Origin: Cognatitamlana sp035818475
GTDB lineage: Bacteria > Bacteroidota > Bacteroidia > Flavobacteriales > Flavobacteriaceae
Assembly: GCF_035818475.1 (NCBI RefSeq)
Contig: NZ_JAYMGV010000001.1
Coordinates: 744,001 to 808,000, forward strand
DNA length: 64,000 bases
Direction: 5' to 3'
Shown here one piece after another: positions 32,362-42,875 of the stretch. Every line of letters starts with the position of its first letter. The stretch's first letter is position 1. Both the position numbers and the translations under genes were made by a program. Under the pieces are notes generated by a model. That model was given only the letters and a program-made list of their open reading frames with translations. It did not search any database and was not told the origin of the DNA.

Positions 32362-35300
32362 TTTTCAACCACAATCCATTGTCCTTTGGTTCTTACCAAA
32401 TAATCATTATCATACATAGCTTCAGCCTGAATACCCGGTAAATAATACGTCCCTAAGTACGAAGCGTTTAGCATGACACTAAACGTCTTGGTACTGTGCT
32501 TTCCTTTTTTTGGTAAATCAAAATAGAAGTTTACACGATCATCCCTGATATCAGTAAATCTGGCCTGACTTGTTGTTGTATCTCCAAAATCGGTAAAACG
32601 GGTATTTACAATCTCCCAGCCCGATGGAAATATTTGAGTCAGTGCCACATCATTAACAGATTCATTTTTCAGATTGCTGACACTCACAGTAGCAATAAAA
32701 TCCTGGCCTTGTTGTAATCTGGATATATCAATTTTATTTCCTTTTAAATCCTTATACGTATAAGATACGCTCAGCCCGCGTTGCTCTACCAGTTCTTGTC
32801 CTAAAGGTAGTTTCCCGGAGTTTAAAACCCGTACATATACCACATTCTCTTTTGCATTGGTAAATACTATAGTATTGGCCCCATCATTAATAGTTAACTC
32901 CCGCTGGGCAATTGTTCTACTTGTCTCGATATTTTGGTGTTTGCCATTGATAGTATAATTAACCTGTAATGCCTTTCCTCCATTAGCATGTACCATTTTT
33001 GCCATAGCCAATAAACTATAGGCTGTGGTTTGGGTACTCATCCATCTGCTGCTAGATAGATCTTTAGCAATATATTCTGCTAGCTCCCGCATTTTAGGGT
33101 TTTTTGTAAGCACCATAGTTTCCAGTGCCATAGCACGATTTCTATCTACTGAACCATAGGTATAATAATTATAGCGCTGTGGCTTAAATTCAATATTTGC
33201 CAATTGTGAAATGTTATCACTGGCCTCTTTTTGTCCGGCCAGGGCATAGGCAGCTGCCAGACGCCATTTGGCTTCATTGGAGATCTCTGAAAACTCTCTT
33301 AATCGGTTCATAGAAGCTAAATCCGGGCTTCCTGCCAGTGCTAAAGTATATAAACGGTAGGCTTGTGCTAAATCTGAGTTATGACTTCTATAACTGGGGC
33401 GCCAATTTCTGGCCGCCTGCTTCTGATAGGATATCCAACTACTTTTAAAGGTTAACGGCAATACGTAACCTTTCTTTTCAGCTTCTATCATAAAATGTCC
33501 GGCATAACTTGTTCCCCAGTCATTGGCACTGTGTTCTCCAATCCAATAACTTAATCCGCCATTAGGTCTTTGAAAATGCCCCAGACGTTTGATCCCATTT
33601 TCAATATTGGTTTGAATTTTCTGTTTTTTATTGGCTGTCAGATCAAAAATATCACTCAAAAATAATTGTGGAAATACACTGGATGTGGTTTGTTCTACAC
33701 AACCATGAGGATATCGGATCAAATAGTGTAACCTCCGTGAAAAATCCATTGGCGGTAAGGTTGAGAACTCTACCGTTGCCGAATTTGTTCCGGAAACTCC
33801 AAAAGTTGAAAACTCTAAAGTTTCAGAAACTTCTGCACCTAAGGTCTTATCAATAACTTTTGATGTTATTGGGTTGGTATTTAACACATCCAATTCTACC
33901 TTATAAGTTGATCTTTCTCCATTACCGTTTGCAATAACCTCAACGGTATTAATTCCTTTTGCCTTACTCACATCAAGCTCAAAATAAGCCATCTGTTCAT
34001 CAGGCTTTGCAAAATTTAAAGTCTTTTTAGTCTCGCCAACTATTGAAACACCCTTGCTCAGCTTTAGACTGATATTAACGGTTTTCACTTTAGGTTCCAT
34101 AGCAAAAACGCTTACCGGTAAGGTTACTTTTTCGCCGGGGCTTAATTTTCGGGGAAGTGTAGCCAAAACCATTAATGGTTTTTTTACCTCTACAGATTTA
34201 TCTGTACTTCCGTAAGCTTCTGCAACATGATTTCCGGCAACAACCATAGTGCGTACGACCCCTATATAATTTGGTAATTTTAGCTGGTGTGTTTTGGTTT
34301 GGCCTTTTTCTAAATTATAAGGTCCCAAATAGGTAACCACAGGCTTAAACCGGTTGGCCTTTTTATTTTTACCGGCCGCAGCGCTACCATCTCCACCTAT
34401 AGCAAATACCTGATCTATACTTCCGGAATATGCCCCGATAACATCATCAAACACATCCCATGTTTTTACACCTAATGCTTCTCTGGCATAAAAGCTATGC
34501 CATGCATTAGGGGTTTTAAACCGGGTTAGATCCAATAACCCCTCTTCAACAACCGCAATGGTATAGGTCATGGCCTGTTTATTTTTTTCGGAAACTTTAA
34601 TTTCAAACGCTTGTTCAGGTCTCAATTTATCAGGCATTTTTAGCTCCGGATATAGCTTGGTTGCTGGGTCTTCAACCATTATGGGAATGACGCCATATAA
34701 GCGTATTGGTAAATCGTTAGCTGTAATGGCATGAGGCTGCAATAACGAAATATTAATAAATACATTTGGTGCCATGTTCTTTGTAATGGGAAGATCAACC
34801 GTAGTTTCACCGGGATTAGTTTTTACCCATTTATAGTCTATAACTTCCGTACCGTTTTCAATACTTACCAAAGCCCTACCTTCACTTCCCGAAGCAAAAG
34901 TAATTTTGGCTGTTTCGCCTACATTGTAATGTGTTTTATCAGCTGAAAACACTAACATTTTTGCCGCGTCCTTATTCCCTGATGGTGTTTTTTGCCACCA
35001 ATTTTTGTAGAAATAAGCTATTCTTCCTGTGGCGTGGCCACTAACGGGGTCAAGCACTCTAATAAGATACCGCCCACGATCATGATCCGGAACATTAATA
35101 TTAAAATTAGCTTTCCCGTTTGCATCCGTATTTATTTTTGAAGTCAAATATGGCCTGTGATAATTACTGGACATATAACTTGCCAAATCATCATAAGACG
35201 AATTCCACCACCATCGCCACTCCATTTTATATATTTTCACCTCCAGGTTATTACGCTTAATAGGCTTACCATGGTCGTCAACCACTACCACATCAAAGGT

Positions 35301-37922
35301 TTGGTTTTCATCAGTAAAAAAAGACCCGTATGCATTTCCTTTTGGGGAACGTAATCCTACAAATGATTTATAAGGTGCATATTTTTTAGTAAACGCATCT
35401 ATGGAGAAATCACCCCCGTTTTCAAAGGCTCGAACTAAAAACTGAACATTTAGCATTCCGGGAGCATTATTTTTCACTGCAAGCTTATTATTGATATAAG
35501 CTATACCCTCTTCATCAACCTTCCCTTCAAAAACATTGATGTCTTCAGTTTGAAATTGGCGCGTTGGGTCATTGAACGTATACCCCTTAAATTTTGGAAA
35601 AGAAGTACTTGTACTACTGAATTTAGCTTTAACTTCGGCTTTCAGATTTTTACCCGGAGCACCATGCAACCATTTTACATCTAAAACTCCTTTCAGAGGT
35701 ACATTACCGGTTAAAATATCATTTTCAAAATCAATCTTAATTTTCAAACGATTGGGTTTGACTGTTTCAACTTTTAACCCTTTATGGAAAGTAGCACCGC
35801 CAACAGACACTTTAGCATTATAGTGTCCTGTTTTATCTTCTGTTGCAGTTGGTACCGTAAACTTAAAAACATTATTTAGGTTATCTGTAGTAACCTTTTT
35901 ATAGACCAACTTCCCATTTGGATCTGTGATTTCCATCTTTACCGGATGTCCTTGAGGAAGTTTGTTAGCCTTATCATTAAGCATAAATGTTAAATGCAAT
36001 GTGTCTCCGGGGCGCCAAACACCGCGTTCGCCATAAATATAACCTTTAAGCCCTTGCTGCAACTTGTTTCCTGACACATCAAACTTACTTAATGACAATG
36101 CGTTTCCATCCAACAATTTAACATAGGTTGTATGAGTTCCTTTAGTAACTATAGCAAAATTGGCATGTCTTTCTGCATCTATGATTGCCAGGCCTTCTTT
36201 ATCTGTATTAGCAGATTCCATAGCTTGTTGTTGGAAATTATAAAGTGTAATCGTAGCATTTGCTTCCGGGCTGGTATCCAAAATATTAGTTACTGCAAAA
36301 TAGTAAGAGTTATTAGCACTGTGTTTGGCTATTACTCCAAGATTTGAGGCCAATAAATTTTGCGATACAATCTTACTTTCATTGTAGTAAGCATCATGAC
36401 ACGGGTTGCTCTCTTCACGCCAATTATAGGTATAGTTTTTATAACGATATAATAGGTTATCCCAATATTGTTCTTCGTGCAGGTCTTCATCTTCTGAGGT
36501 GTTTTCTAAATCAGAATCGCAATAATCTTCTTCATAATACGTATCATAGTCATCATTTTCTAAGTTAGAGTCTCCTAAAGCTTTGCAATCATATAGCGAG
36601 TAGGATTTATCAAAGCTGAGCTCAACACGATATATGGCGCCGGGGTCTGCTTGAAAATATTTGGATAGATCAATACTATAAGCCTTCCATTTTCCATTAT
36701 TTTCTGCCTCAGTTTGTAATTGAATTGTTTGTTTTACAATACGGCGACCTACTTTTTTGATGTCATACCGGTTATTACTGTTTAGATTATTGTCTTGCAA
36801 AAACTGAAGGACATTGTCTTCAAAAATCTTAATGACCCTAACATCTACAGCACTTAAGTTAACGGCTTTAAAATTAAATTTTAATTCTGCTGAATTAGGC
36901 AAAATACTCCCATTGCTTATTAGTTTCACCTGAGGCTTTAAAGCTTCAAAAGCAATGGTTTCAGAAAATGGTTTTTTAAGCTTATAACCATCTGTATTCT
37001 TAATTCCCTGAAAGACATCCACCTGAATATCTCCAACCAGCTTGCTGTCAGGATACACTTTTAATATATTGCCATCAACTACAAACTTTGGTTTTTTCAC
37101 CTTTTGGATACTTACCAACCCGTCAAAATTTTGCTGCTTTTTAAGCGGGTCTGAAAAATTAATAGACAGGTATTGTTCCGGCGATTGTGTGACACTGGTT
37201 TCAACAATTGTAAAATTATTAATCCCCGGAATGGTGATGGTATTTTCGCCTTCATTTGGAGCATCTATAGTTTTTCCATTCCATTTTACAAGGATTTCAC
37301 TATCATCAATTAGTCTGTTTATACTATCAATTTTAAATTCAAAGTGTTTTGAGCTTTTATCTTCTTCATGAAACACCATCGATAGGTCTCTTCCATTTTG
37401 AGACGCTTCAACTAAATTCTTAGCAGATTCAATAGATATGATATCAGCAGATTTTATGACGCCCTCAATATATTGCCATTTTTTACTATAGGACTGTAAA
37501 CTGTTTGTAATCACATTAAAACTGGGAGCAATGGTTTTAAATTGAAAGGTGTAGTTTTCAAAACCGCTGGGCATATTCTTATAGATCTTATTGAGCTTTA
37601 CAGAAACGGTATATTCTGTATCCGGTTCTAAATGTTCATCCGGGGTAAATAACAGAGTATGAGCATTACTCACTTTTAATTTACCTTCAACATGCGGTGT
37701 AATGGTAATCGTCTTATCTGTTATCTCCTGGCCTGTTTCCCAACCTTCTACATCTCTGGTTAAACTAATTTGAATTGGGCTTCCAACAGAAATCCTTCCA
37801 GAGGTTGTATAACTGACATAATATCTAAACTTAAAGAGGTTATCTGTTTCTACAGTATTCTTTTTACAGGATGCCAATATTGTTATAAACAATATGCAAA
37901 CAAAGAGTTTTTTTAATAGCAT
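32358..37922 (-). CDS. bacterial alpha-2-macroglobulin, thioester type
   Basis: A 1854-residue lipoprotein (TILASC, Cys19, followed by KKN). It contains the macroglobulin-like domains, an MG-type GERGVWRPGDTLHL segment near residue 640, the A2M signature region around the bait domain, and RYPHGCVEQTTSSVFPQLF, which keeps the Cys-x-Glu-Gln thioester motif. This means the protein should be able to bind attacking proteases covalently. A highly acidic Asp/Glu/Tyr insert lies at about residues 447-490 and includes several Cys. It is co-transcribed with pbpC (four-base overlap, pbpC downstream). Length is at the upper end for the family, as usual in Bacteroidota. Confidence 0.92.
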   Translation of the reverse strand: MLLKKLFVCILFITILASCKKNTVETDNLFKFRYYVSYTTSGRISVGSPIQISLTRDVEGWETGQEITDKTITITPHVEGKLKVSNAHTLLFTPDEHLEPDTEYTVSVKLNKIYKNMPSGFENYTFQFKTIAPSFNVITNSLQSYSKKWQYIEGVIKSADIISIESAKNLVEASQNGRDLSMVFHEEDKSSKHFEFKIDSINRLIDDSEILVKWNGKTIDAPNEGENTITIPGINNFTIVETSVTQSPEQYLSINFSDPLKKQQNFDGLVSIQKVKKPKFVVDGNILKVYPDSKLVGDIQVDVFQGIKNTDGYKLKKPFSETIAFEALKPQVKLISNGSILPNSAELKFNFKAVNLSAVDVRVIKIFEDNVLQFLQDNNLNSNNRYDIKKVGRRIVKQTIQLQTEAENNGKWKAYSIDLSKYFQADPGAIYRVELSFDKSYSLYDCKALGDSNLENDDYDTYYEEDYCDSDLENTSEDEDLHEEQYWDNLLYRYKNYTYNWREESNPCHDAYYNESKIVSQNLLASNLGVIAKHSANNSYYFAVTNILDTSPEANATITLYNFQQQAMESANTDKEGLAIIDAERHANFAIVTKGTHTTYVKLLDGNALSLSKFDVSGNKLQQGLKGYIYGERGVWRPGDTLHLTFMLNDKANKLPQGHPVKMEITDPNGKLVYKKVTTDNLNNVFKFTVPTATEDKTGHYNAKVSVGGATFHKGLKVETVKPNRLKIKIDFENDILTGNVPLKGVLDVKWLHGAPGKNLKAEVKAKFSSTSTSFPKFKGYTFNDPTRQFQTEDINVFEGKVDEEGIAYINNKLAVKNNAPGMLNVQFLVRAFENGGDFSIDAFTKKYAPYKSFVGLRSPKGNAYGSFFTDENQTFDVVVVDDHGKPIKRNNLEVKIYKMEWRWWWNSSYDDLASYMSSNYHRPYLTSKINTDANGKANFNINVPDHDRGRYLIRVLDPVSGHATGRIAYFYKNWWQKTPSGNKDAAKMLVFSADKTHYNVGETAKITFASGSEGRALVSIENGTEVIDYKWVKTNPGETTVDLPITKNMAPNVFINISLLQPHAITANDLPIRLYGVIPIMVEDPATKLYPELKMPDKLRPEQAFEIKVSEKNKQAMTYTIAVVEEGLLDLTRFKTPNAWHSFYAREALGVKTWDVFDDVIGAYSGSIDQVFAIGGDGSAAAGKNKKANRFKPVVTYLGPYNLEKGQTKTHQLKLPNYIGVVRTMVVAGNHVAEAYGSTDKSVEVKKPLMVLATLPRKLSPGEKVTLPVSVFAMEPKVKTVNISLKLSKGVSIVGETKKTLNFAKPDEQMAYFELDVSKAKGINTVEVIANGNGERSTYKVELDVLNTNPITSKVIDKTLGAEVSETLEFSTFGVSGTNSATVEFSTLPPMDFSRRLHYLIRYPHGCVEQTTSSVFPQLFLSDIFDLTANKKQKIQTNIENGIKRLGHFQRPNGGLSYWIGEHSANDWGTSYAGHFMIEAEKKGYVLPLTFKSSWISYQKQAARNWRPSYRSHNSDLAQAYRLYTLALAGSPDLASMNRLREFSEISNEAKWRLAAAYALAGQKEASDNISQLANIEFKPQRYNYYTYGSVDRNRAMALETMVLTKNPKMRELAEYIAKDLSSSRWMSTQTTAYSLLAMAKMVHANGGKALQVNYTINGKHQNIETSRTIAQRELTINDGANTIVFTNAKENVVYVRVLNSGKLPLGQELVEQRGLSVSYTYKDLKGNKIDISRLQQGQDFIATVSVSNLKNESVNDVALTQIFPSGWEIVNTRFTDFGDTTTSQARFTDIRDDRVNFYFDLPKKGKHSTKTFSVMLNASYLGTYYLPGIQAEAMYDNDYLVRTKGQWIVVEK

Positions 37923-38124
37923 GAATGATTAAGTTTGTTTGGTGAAAAGAAAGCGTAATCGTTTTCTTGTTAATAAAAATACGTTCAAAATTTGATACTT
38001 AGGTTTTTTAAAAACGTTAAAAAAGTCCTAAGATTTTGAGTTTAAAAAAATCGATGTACATCATTTTTTAAATGAAAAAGTACATTTTTTTACGTTTTAA
38101 TAATCTTTGGGTTGACATTTAACG

Positions 38125-38132
38125 TATATTCG
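38125..38132 (+). promoter_or_regulatory. -7 like element for the CAP lipoprotein gene
   Basis: TATATTCG, one base off TAnnTTTG, 21 bases before the start at 38154; a TTTG lies 15 bases upstream. The same TAnnTTCG variant occurs before the ALDH gene and before moxR. The 231-base gap to the macroglobulin gene holds nothing else I recognise. Confidence 0.4.
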
Positions 38133-38153
38133 AGTACCCCAAATTGAATACTT

Positions 38154-38639
38154 ATGAAAACTTACGCTTTAAAAGCATGGCTTATCTTGCTATGTTTTAC
38201 CACATTAATATGTAGTATATCTTGTTCTAAAGACGATGCTTCTGAAGCTACTGAAAAGCTTGAATCACTTTCTATTACCGAAGACATGTTGCAATTAGTA
38301 AATAAACACAGACTAAATATTGGAAAACCAGTGTTAAGTATCAACAGTTTAGCAACTCAGTTGGCCGAAGAACACACCTTATTTATGATCAGTCAAAAAG
38401 AAATCAGTCATGATAATTTTAACGATAGAGCAGATAGGTTATATGATGAGGAGAATGCTTATAGTGTAGCTGAAAATGTTGCTGCAAAACAAAAATCTGC
38501 AAAAGATGTTATGGAGGCTTGGTTAAACAGTAAAGGGCATCGTGAAAATATAGAAGGTCATTTTACACATATTGGTATTAGCGCCATTAAAGATGCTAAT
38601 GGGCATTACTATTATACACAACTATTTTTAAGACAATAA
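38154..38639 (+). CDS. CAP/SCP-domain lipoprotein
   Basis: A 161-residue protein with a lipoprotein signal (ICSISC, Cys24) followed by SKDD, an acidic stretch similar to the surface-export signal of Flavobacteriia lipoproteins. The rest is a small CAP domain: LVNKHRLNIGKPVLSIN, LAEEHTLFM with the first His, SHDNF, AENVA with the Glu, and SKGHRENI with the second His. CAP proteins have been linked to lipid or sterol binding, adhesion and proteolysis in different organisms; the role here is unknown. It is convergent with the asparaginase gene, whose stop lies 16 bases on. Confidence 0.85.
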   Translation: MKTYALKAWLILLCFTTLICSISCSKDDASEATEKLESLSITEDMLQLVNKHRLNIGKPVLSINSLATQLAEEHTLFMISQKEISHDNFNDRADRLYDEENAYSVAENVAAKQKSAKDVMEAWLNSKGHRENIEGHFTHIGISAIKDANGHYYYTQLFLRQ

Positions 38640-38655
38640 TTGGGGATCTGTTTTA

Positions 38656-39696
38656 TTAATCCTTAAACATACCAATATACAATTCACCTTTATCATTCAT
38701 AGTAGCTCTAAACATACCGGAAGTATTAAACTCCATGGTCATGTTTCCATTCTTATCAATAGCAATAATACCCCCGTTGCCTCCTAAATTCGGGAGTTTT
38801 TTTTGAATCACCAATTGAGCAGCTTCTTTTAAGGTCATATTTTTATAGGCCATAAGTGCAGAAATATCATGAGCCACCATACCGCGAATAAAAAACTCGC
38901 CCCACCCTGTACTGGATACAGCACAAGTGGCATTATTAGCATAAGTTCCTGCTCCTATTATTGGGGAGTCACCAATACGCCCCCAACGTTTGTTAGTCAT
39001 TCCTCCGGTAGATGTGCCTGCTGCTAAATTACCCTGTTTATCTAATGCAGTACAGCCTACGGTTCCAAATTTTGAATCTTTAATTTCAATATCATAAAAC
39101 GAGGCCATTTTATTTTTTTCTGATGCTTTAACGCGCTCAAGAGCTTCCTTCTTTTTCTCAGTAAAAAAATAATCCGATTCTACTATATCCAGACCCTGTG
39201 CTTTGGCAAAGGTTTCTGCTCCGGCACCCGAAAGCATAACATGAGGAGACTCATCCATGACCTTCCGGGCTAGGTTAATTGGGTTTTTAACTGTTCTTGT
39301 ACCAGTTGAAGCACCAGCATTTAAGGTCTTTCCATCCATTATAGACGCATCATGTTCATTGATACCGTCATACGTTAAAACGGCACCTCTTCCGGCATTA
39401 AAAAGAGGTGAGTCTTCCAAAACAGTAATGGTTTTCTGAACTGCATCTAAGCTTGTTCCTCCATTTTTTAAAATGGTATACCCTACACGAATGGCCTCCT
39501 CAAGTTTTTGACGATATTCCATTTCCTTTTCCCGGGTCATATGCTCTTTTTTTATTGTTCCGGCGCCACCATGAATAACTATTGAAAACTCTGCTTTTTG
39601 AGGTTCATTTTGAACATTTTTTGGGTTGACTTTTTCTTCACTCTTACAAGACACAATCAATGCAACAACTAAAAACAGATGAATGAATTTTTTCAT
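38656..39696 (-). CDS. isoaspartyl peptidase / type III L-asparaginase, lipoprotein form
   Basis: A 346-residue N-terminal nucleophile hydrolase that splits isoaspartyl dipeptides and asparagine. A lipoprotein signal ends in LIVSC (Cys17), so it acts in the envelope. IHGGAGTI near residue 41 and FNAGRGAVLT near residue 99 are family markers. Autocleavage is expected before Thr212 in KFGTVGCTALD, producing alpha and beta subunits. GTSTGGMTNKRWGRIGDSPIIGAGTYA holds the substrate pocket. The family is also called plant-type asparaginase. It seems to be transcribed alone. Confidence 0.92.
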   Translation of the reverse strand: MKKFIHLFLVVALIVSCKSEEKVNPKNVQNEPQKAEFSIVIHGGAGTIKKEHMTREKEMEYRQKLEEAIRVGYTILKNGGTSLDAVQKTITVLEDSPLFNAGRGAVLTYDGINEHDASIMDGKTLNAGASTGTRTVKNPINLARKVMDESPHVMLSGAGAETFAKAQGLDIVESDYFFTEKKKEALERVKASEKNKMASFYDIEIKDSKFGTVGCTALDKQGNLAAGTSTGGMTNKRWGRIGDSPIIGAGTYANNATCAVSSTGWGEFFIRGMVAHDISALMAYKNMTLKEAAQLVIQKKLPNLGGNGGIIAIDKNGNMTMEFNTSGMFRATMNDKGELYIGMFKD

Positions 39697-39774
39697 AAAA
39701 ATCTAATTAATTTAACTCTATAAAGTTACTAATTTTGTTGCATGTAATTTTTAACAAAAACAGCTTTTTATTAT

Positions 39775-39782
39775 TATATTCG
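39775..39782 (+). promoter_or_regulatory. -7 like element for the ALDH gene
   Basis: TATATTCG, one base off TAnnTTTG, 36 bases before the start at 39819. No TTTG at the usual distance. Confidence 0.35.
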
Positions 39783-39818
39783 TAAATAATTTTAAAATAA
39801 TTAGCAAATCAATAATTC

Positions 39819-41372
39819 ATGAATACAATAGCGACTGATTTTGGTATAGATAAAGCCCTTAAAACCCTGGGTGTTAAACCAATAAATGAAGGCACTTCAA
39901 CCGGTTCAAATAGTTTTTCTAACGGTGATAGTATTGCATCCTATTCTCCTGTGGATGGTCAATGTATTGGAAAGGTTAAAACAACTACTAAAGCAGATTA
40001 TGAAACCGTAATAGAAGCGGCAACTTCAGCTTTTAAAACCTGGAGAGCTATGCCTGCACCTCAACGTGGTGACATTGTACGTCAGTTTGGTGAAAAATTA
40101 CGAGAAAAAAAGGAAGCCTTAGGAAAACTGGTATCTTATGAAATGGGAAAAAGCTACCAGGAGGGTTTAGGTGAAGTTCAGGAAATGATTGACATTTGTG
40201 ATTTTGCCGTAGGGTTATCACGTCAGCTCCATGGGTTAACTATGCATAGTGAACGTCCGGGGCACCGCATGTATGAGCAATATCACCCGCTTGGTATTGT
40301 GGGCATTATTTCGGCTTTTAATTTCCCGGTTGCCGTTTGGTCATGGAATACGGCCTTAGCCTGGATTTGTGGCGATGTTTGTGTTTGGAAACCTTCTGAA
40401 AAAACACCACTTTGTGGCATTGCCTGTCAAAATATTGCTGCCGAAGTTTTTAGAGAAAATAACTTACCGGAAGGTATTTCATGTTTAATTAACGGCGATT
40501 ATAACGTGGGTGAATTTATGACGAAAGATTCCAGAATTCCGTTAATTTCAGCCACAGGTTCAACAAGAATGGGTAAAATTGTGGCTCAGGAAGTAGCCGG
40601 GAGATTAGGGAAAAGTTTGTTGGAGCTCGGTGGGAATAATGCTATAATTGTGACTCCTGATGCTGATATAAAAATGACGGTTATCGGTGCTGTTTTTGGT
40701 GCTGTTGGAACTGCCGGGCAACGCTGTACAAGTACTCGACGCTTGATTATTCATGATTCTATTTATAATAAAGTTAAAAATGCCATAATAGATGCATATA
40801 AACAATTGCGTATTGGAAACCCTTTGGATGAAAGCAACCATGTAGGGCCGCTAATTGACAAAGATGCTGTTAGACATTACGAAAAGGCACTGGATAGTGT
40901 TGTTCAGGAAGGCGGACATATTATTGTTGAAGGCGCCTTGCTTTCGGGTGCTGGCTATGAGAGTGGTTGCTATGTCAAGCCTGCTATTGCCGAAGCAGAA
41001 CCACATTATAAAATTGTACAGCATGAAACTTTTGCTCCCGTATTATATTTATTAAAATATTCCGGTACGGTTGAAAATGCTATCCATATTCAAAATGAAG
41101 TTGCCCAGGGCTTATCTTCGGCAATAATGACTAATAATTTACGCGAAGCTGAACGTTTTTTATCTCATGCCGGAAGTGATTGTGGTATTGCTAATGTTAA
41201 TATTGGAACCTCAGGAGCTGAAATTGGCGGTGCTTTTGGTGGCGAAAAAGAAACCGGCGGTGGTAGAGAGTCCGGTTCTGATGCCTGGAAAATATATATG
41301 CGCAGACAGACCAATACTATAAATTATACCACAGAGTTGCCACTGGCTCAGGGTATAAAATTTGACCTATAG
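39819..41372 (+). CDS. aldehyde dehydrogenase, ALDH7 (aminoadipic semialdehyde) type
   Basis: A 517-residue NAD-dependent dehydrogenase. GIISAFNFPVAVWSWN, KPSEKTPL, the catalytic Glu in LLELGGNNAI and the catalytic Cys in GTAGQRCTSTRRL are in order. The whole reads like ALDH7A1/AmaB, which oxidises alpha-aminoadipic semialdehyde (piperideine-6-carboxylate) in lysine breakdown: the YEMGKSYQEGLGEVQEMIDICDF and EKETGGGRESGSDAWK stretches are typical. No lysine-degradation partner is adjacent, so the pathway role is by family only. Monocistronic as far as can be seen. Confidence 0.87.
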   Translation: MNTIATDFGIDKALKTLGVKPINEGTSTGSNSFSNGDSIASYSPVDGQCIGKVKTTTKADYETVIEAATSAFKTWRAMPAPQRGDIVRQFGEKLREKKEALGKLVSYEMGKSYQEGLGEVQEMIDICDFAVGLSRQLHGLTMHSERPGHRMYEQYHPLGIVGIISAFNFPVAVWSWNTALAWICGDVCVWKPSEKTPLCGIACQNIAAEVFRENNLPEGISCLINGDYNVGEFMTKDSRIPLISATGSTRMGKIVAQEVAGRLGKSLLELGGNNAIIVTPDADIKMTVIGAVFGAVGTAGQRCTSTRRLIIHDSIYNKVKNAIIDAYKQLRIGNPLDESNHVGPLIDKDAVRHYEKALDSVVQEGGHIIVEGALLSGAGYESGCYVKPAIAEAEPHYKIVQHETFAPVLYLLKYSGTVENAIHIQNEVAQGLSSAIMTNNLREAERFLSHAGSDCGIANVNIGTSGAEIGGAFGGEKETGGGRESGSDAWKIYMRRQTNTINYTTELPLAQGIKFDL

Positions 41373-41484
41373 ATCAGAGGCCTTGTTTTGACGCGCAATT
41401 AAACCTTTTTAACTCACTAAAGTCTAAGAGGTTACACATCCTGCTTATTTGTGTATTTTTAGTCTACCTTTAAAACACGACTCT

Positions 41485-42873
41485 ATGAAACGCAAACATA
41501 TTCAACATTTATATTGGCGCATTGGTTTTGGAATCTTACCAAATGACTTGGATGCCCTATCCAAAAAGAGTAAAAAAGAGGTTGTAAACAATCTTTTTAA
41601 AGCATCTAAACAAGTCACTAATCTTGAAGTGGATACTACTGAAATCAAAGCTGTTTTTGGTAGTATGATGAGTGGTTCAAAAATGGATAAAACAGTACGG
41701 CAAAAAATTAAAAAATTAAGCCGTGAAAAACAGATTGAATTAAATGTATCCTGGATTAATAGATTATCTCAATCTCAAGAGATATTGCGAGAAAAAATGA
41801 CCTTGTTCTGGGCAAATCATTTTGTATGTGAAGATAATAACATTGTTTACATCCAAAAATTTAATAATACGCTTCGCGAACACGCACTGGGCAATTTTGG
41901 AACTTTTGTTAAAGCCATTTCCAAAGAAGCTGCCATGACCAAATACCTGAATACCAAACAAAACCGAAAGCAAAAACCTAATGAGAATTTTGCCAGAGAA
42001 CTTATGGAATTGTTCACTTTGGGAGTGGGTAACTATACTGAAAATGATATTAAAGAAAGTGCCAAGGCATTTACCGGGTATTCTCATAACTTAAAGGGAG
42101 AATTTGTATTTAGAAAACGTGTACATCATGAAGGGAACAAGACTTTTTTTGGCAAAACAGGACATTTTAAAGGAGACGATATTATAGACATAATATTAGA
42201 ACAAAAACAATGTGCAACATACATTTGCGGAAAAATATATCGCTATTTTGTAAATGACACTATTGATCCGGATCATGTTAACGCTATGGTGGATGTTTTT
42301 TATAAAGACTATGATATTGAAAAATTGATGCGCTATGTTTTTATGTCAGATTGGTTTTATAATGATAAGCATATTGGCACAAAAATAAAATCGCCCATAG
42401 AGCTTTTAGTTGGTATGAATACTATGGTACCAACACAGTTTAAAAACAATAAACAATTACTATACCTTCAGAAACTAATGGGTCAAATTCTGTTAAACCC
42501 TCCTAATGTTGCAGGATGGAAAGGTGGAAAAAATTGGATAGACAGTAATATTATTGTTTTACGTCTGAAACTGCCTTCACTATTACTTAATGATGCATAC
42601 ATCTCTAAAACTGAGAAAGGGCAGAAAGATACCCGAATGATGCATAAAAAAGAACAGTTTAAGAAACAGTTTGGCAAACGCTTTAAAACAGAAAGTAGCT
42701 GGTCCTATTTTAAAGATCATTTTAAAAATGTTGAATTAAATGACATGCCAAATCATTTATTAGCTTGTGAAATTAGTGAGCATGCCAAACCATACTTGAA
42801 CGCTTTGGAAAAAGTTTCAAAACGAGAGTATTGTGTACAGCTTATGTCATTACCAGAATATCAAATGTGTTAA
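41485..42873 (+). CDS. DUF1800-family protein
   Basis: A 462-residue protein that I recognise as DUF1800 from IQHLYWRIGFG at the start, MTLFWANHFV near residue 104, NENFARELMELFTLGVGNYTE near residue 170 and LNPPNVAGWKGGKNWI near residue 335. The function is unknown. I start it at 41485 (MKRKHIQ); an in-frame ATG 36 bases upstream adds residues that do not fit the family. It lies three bases before a DUF1501 gene. This pair recurs across Bacteroidota and Planctomycetota, often in carbohydrate or export settings, so they presumably act together. Confidence 0.85.
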   Translation: MKRKHIQHLYWRIGFGILPNDLDALSKKSKKEVVNNLFKASKQVTNLEVDTTEIKAVFGSMMSGSKMDKTVRQKIKKLSREKQIELNVSWINRLSQSQEILREKMTLFWANHFVCEDNNIVYIQKFNNTLREHALGNFGTFVKAISKEAAMTKYLNTKQNRKQKPNENFARELMELFTLGVGNYTENDIKESAKAFTGYSHNLKGEFVFRKRVHHEGNKTFFGKTGHFKGDDIIDIILEQKQCATYICGKIYRYFVNDTIDPDHVNAMVDVFYKDYDIEKLMRYVFMSDWFYNDKHIGTKIKSPIELLVGMNTMVPTQFKNNKQLLYLQKLMGQILLNPPNVAGWKGGKNWIDSNIIVLRLKLPSLLLNDAYISKTEKGQKDTRMMHKKEQFKKQFGKRFKTESSWSYFKDHFKNVELNDMPNHLLACEISEHAKPYLNALEKVSKREYCVQLMSLPEYQMC

Positions 42874-42875
42874 TT

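Noticed and set aside
41373..41484. Hairpin AACCTTTT ... AAGAGGTT after the ALDH gene as a terminator.
   Set aside because: The arms pair poorly and no T run follows.
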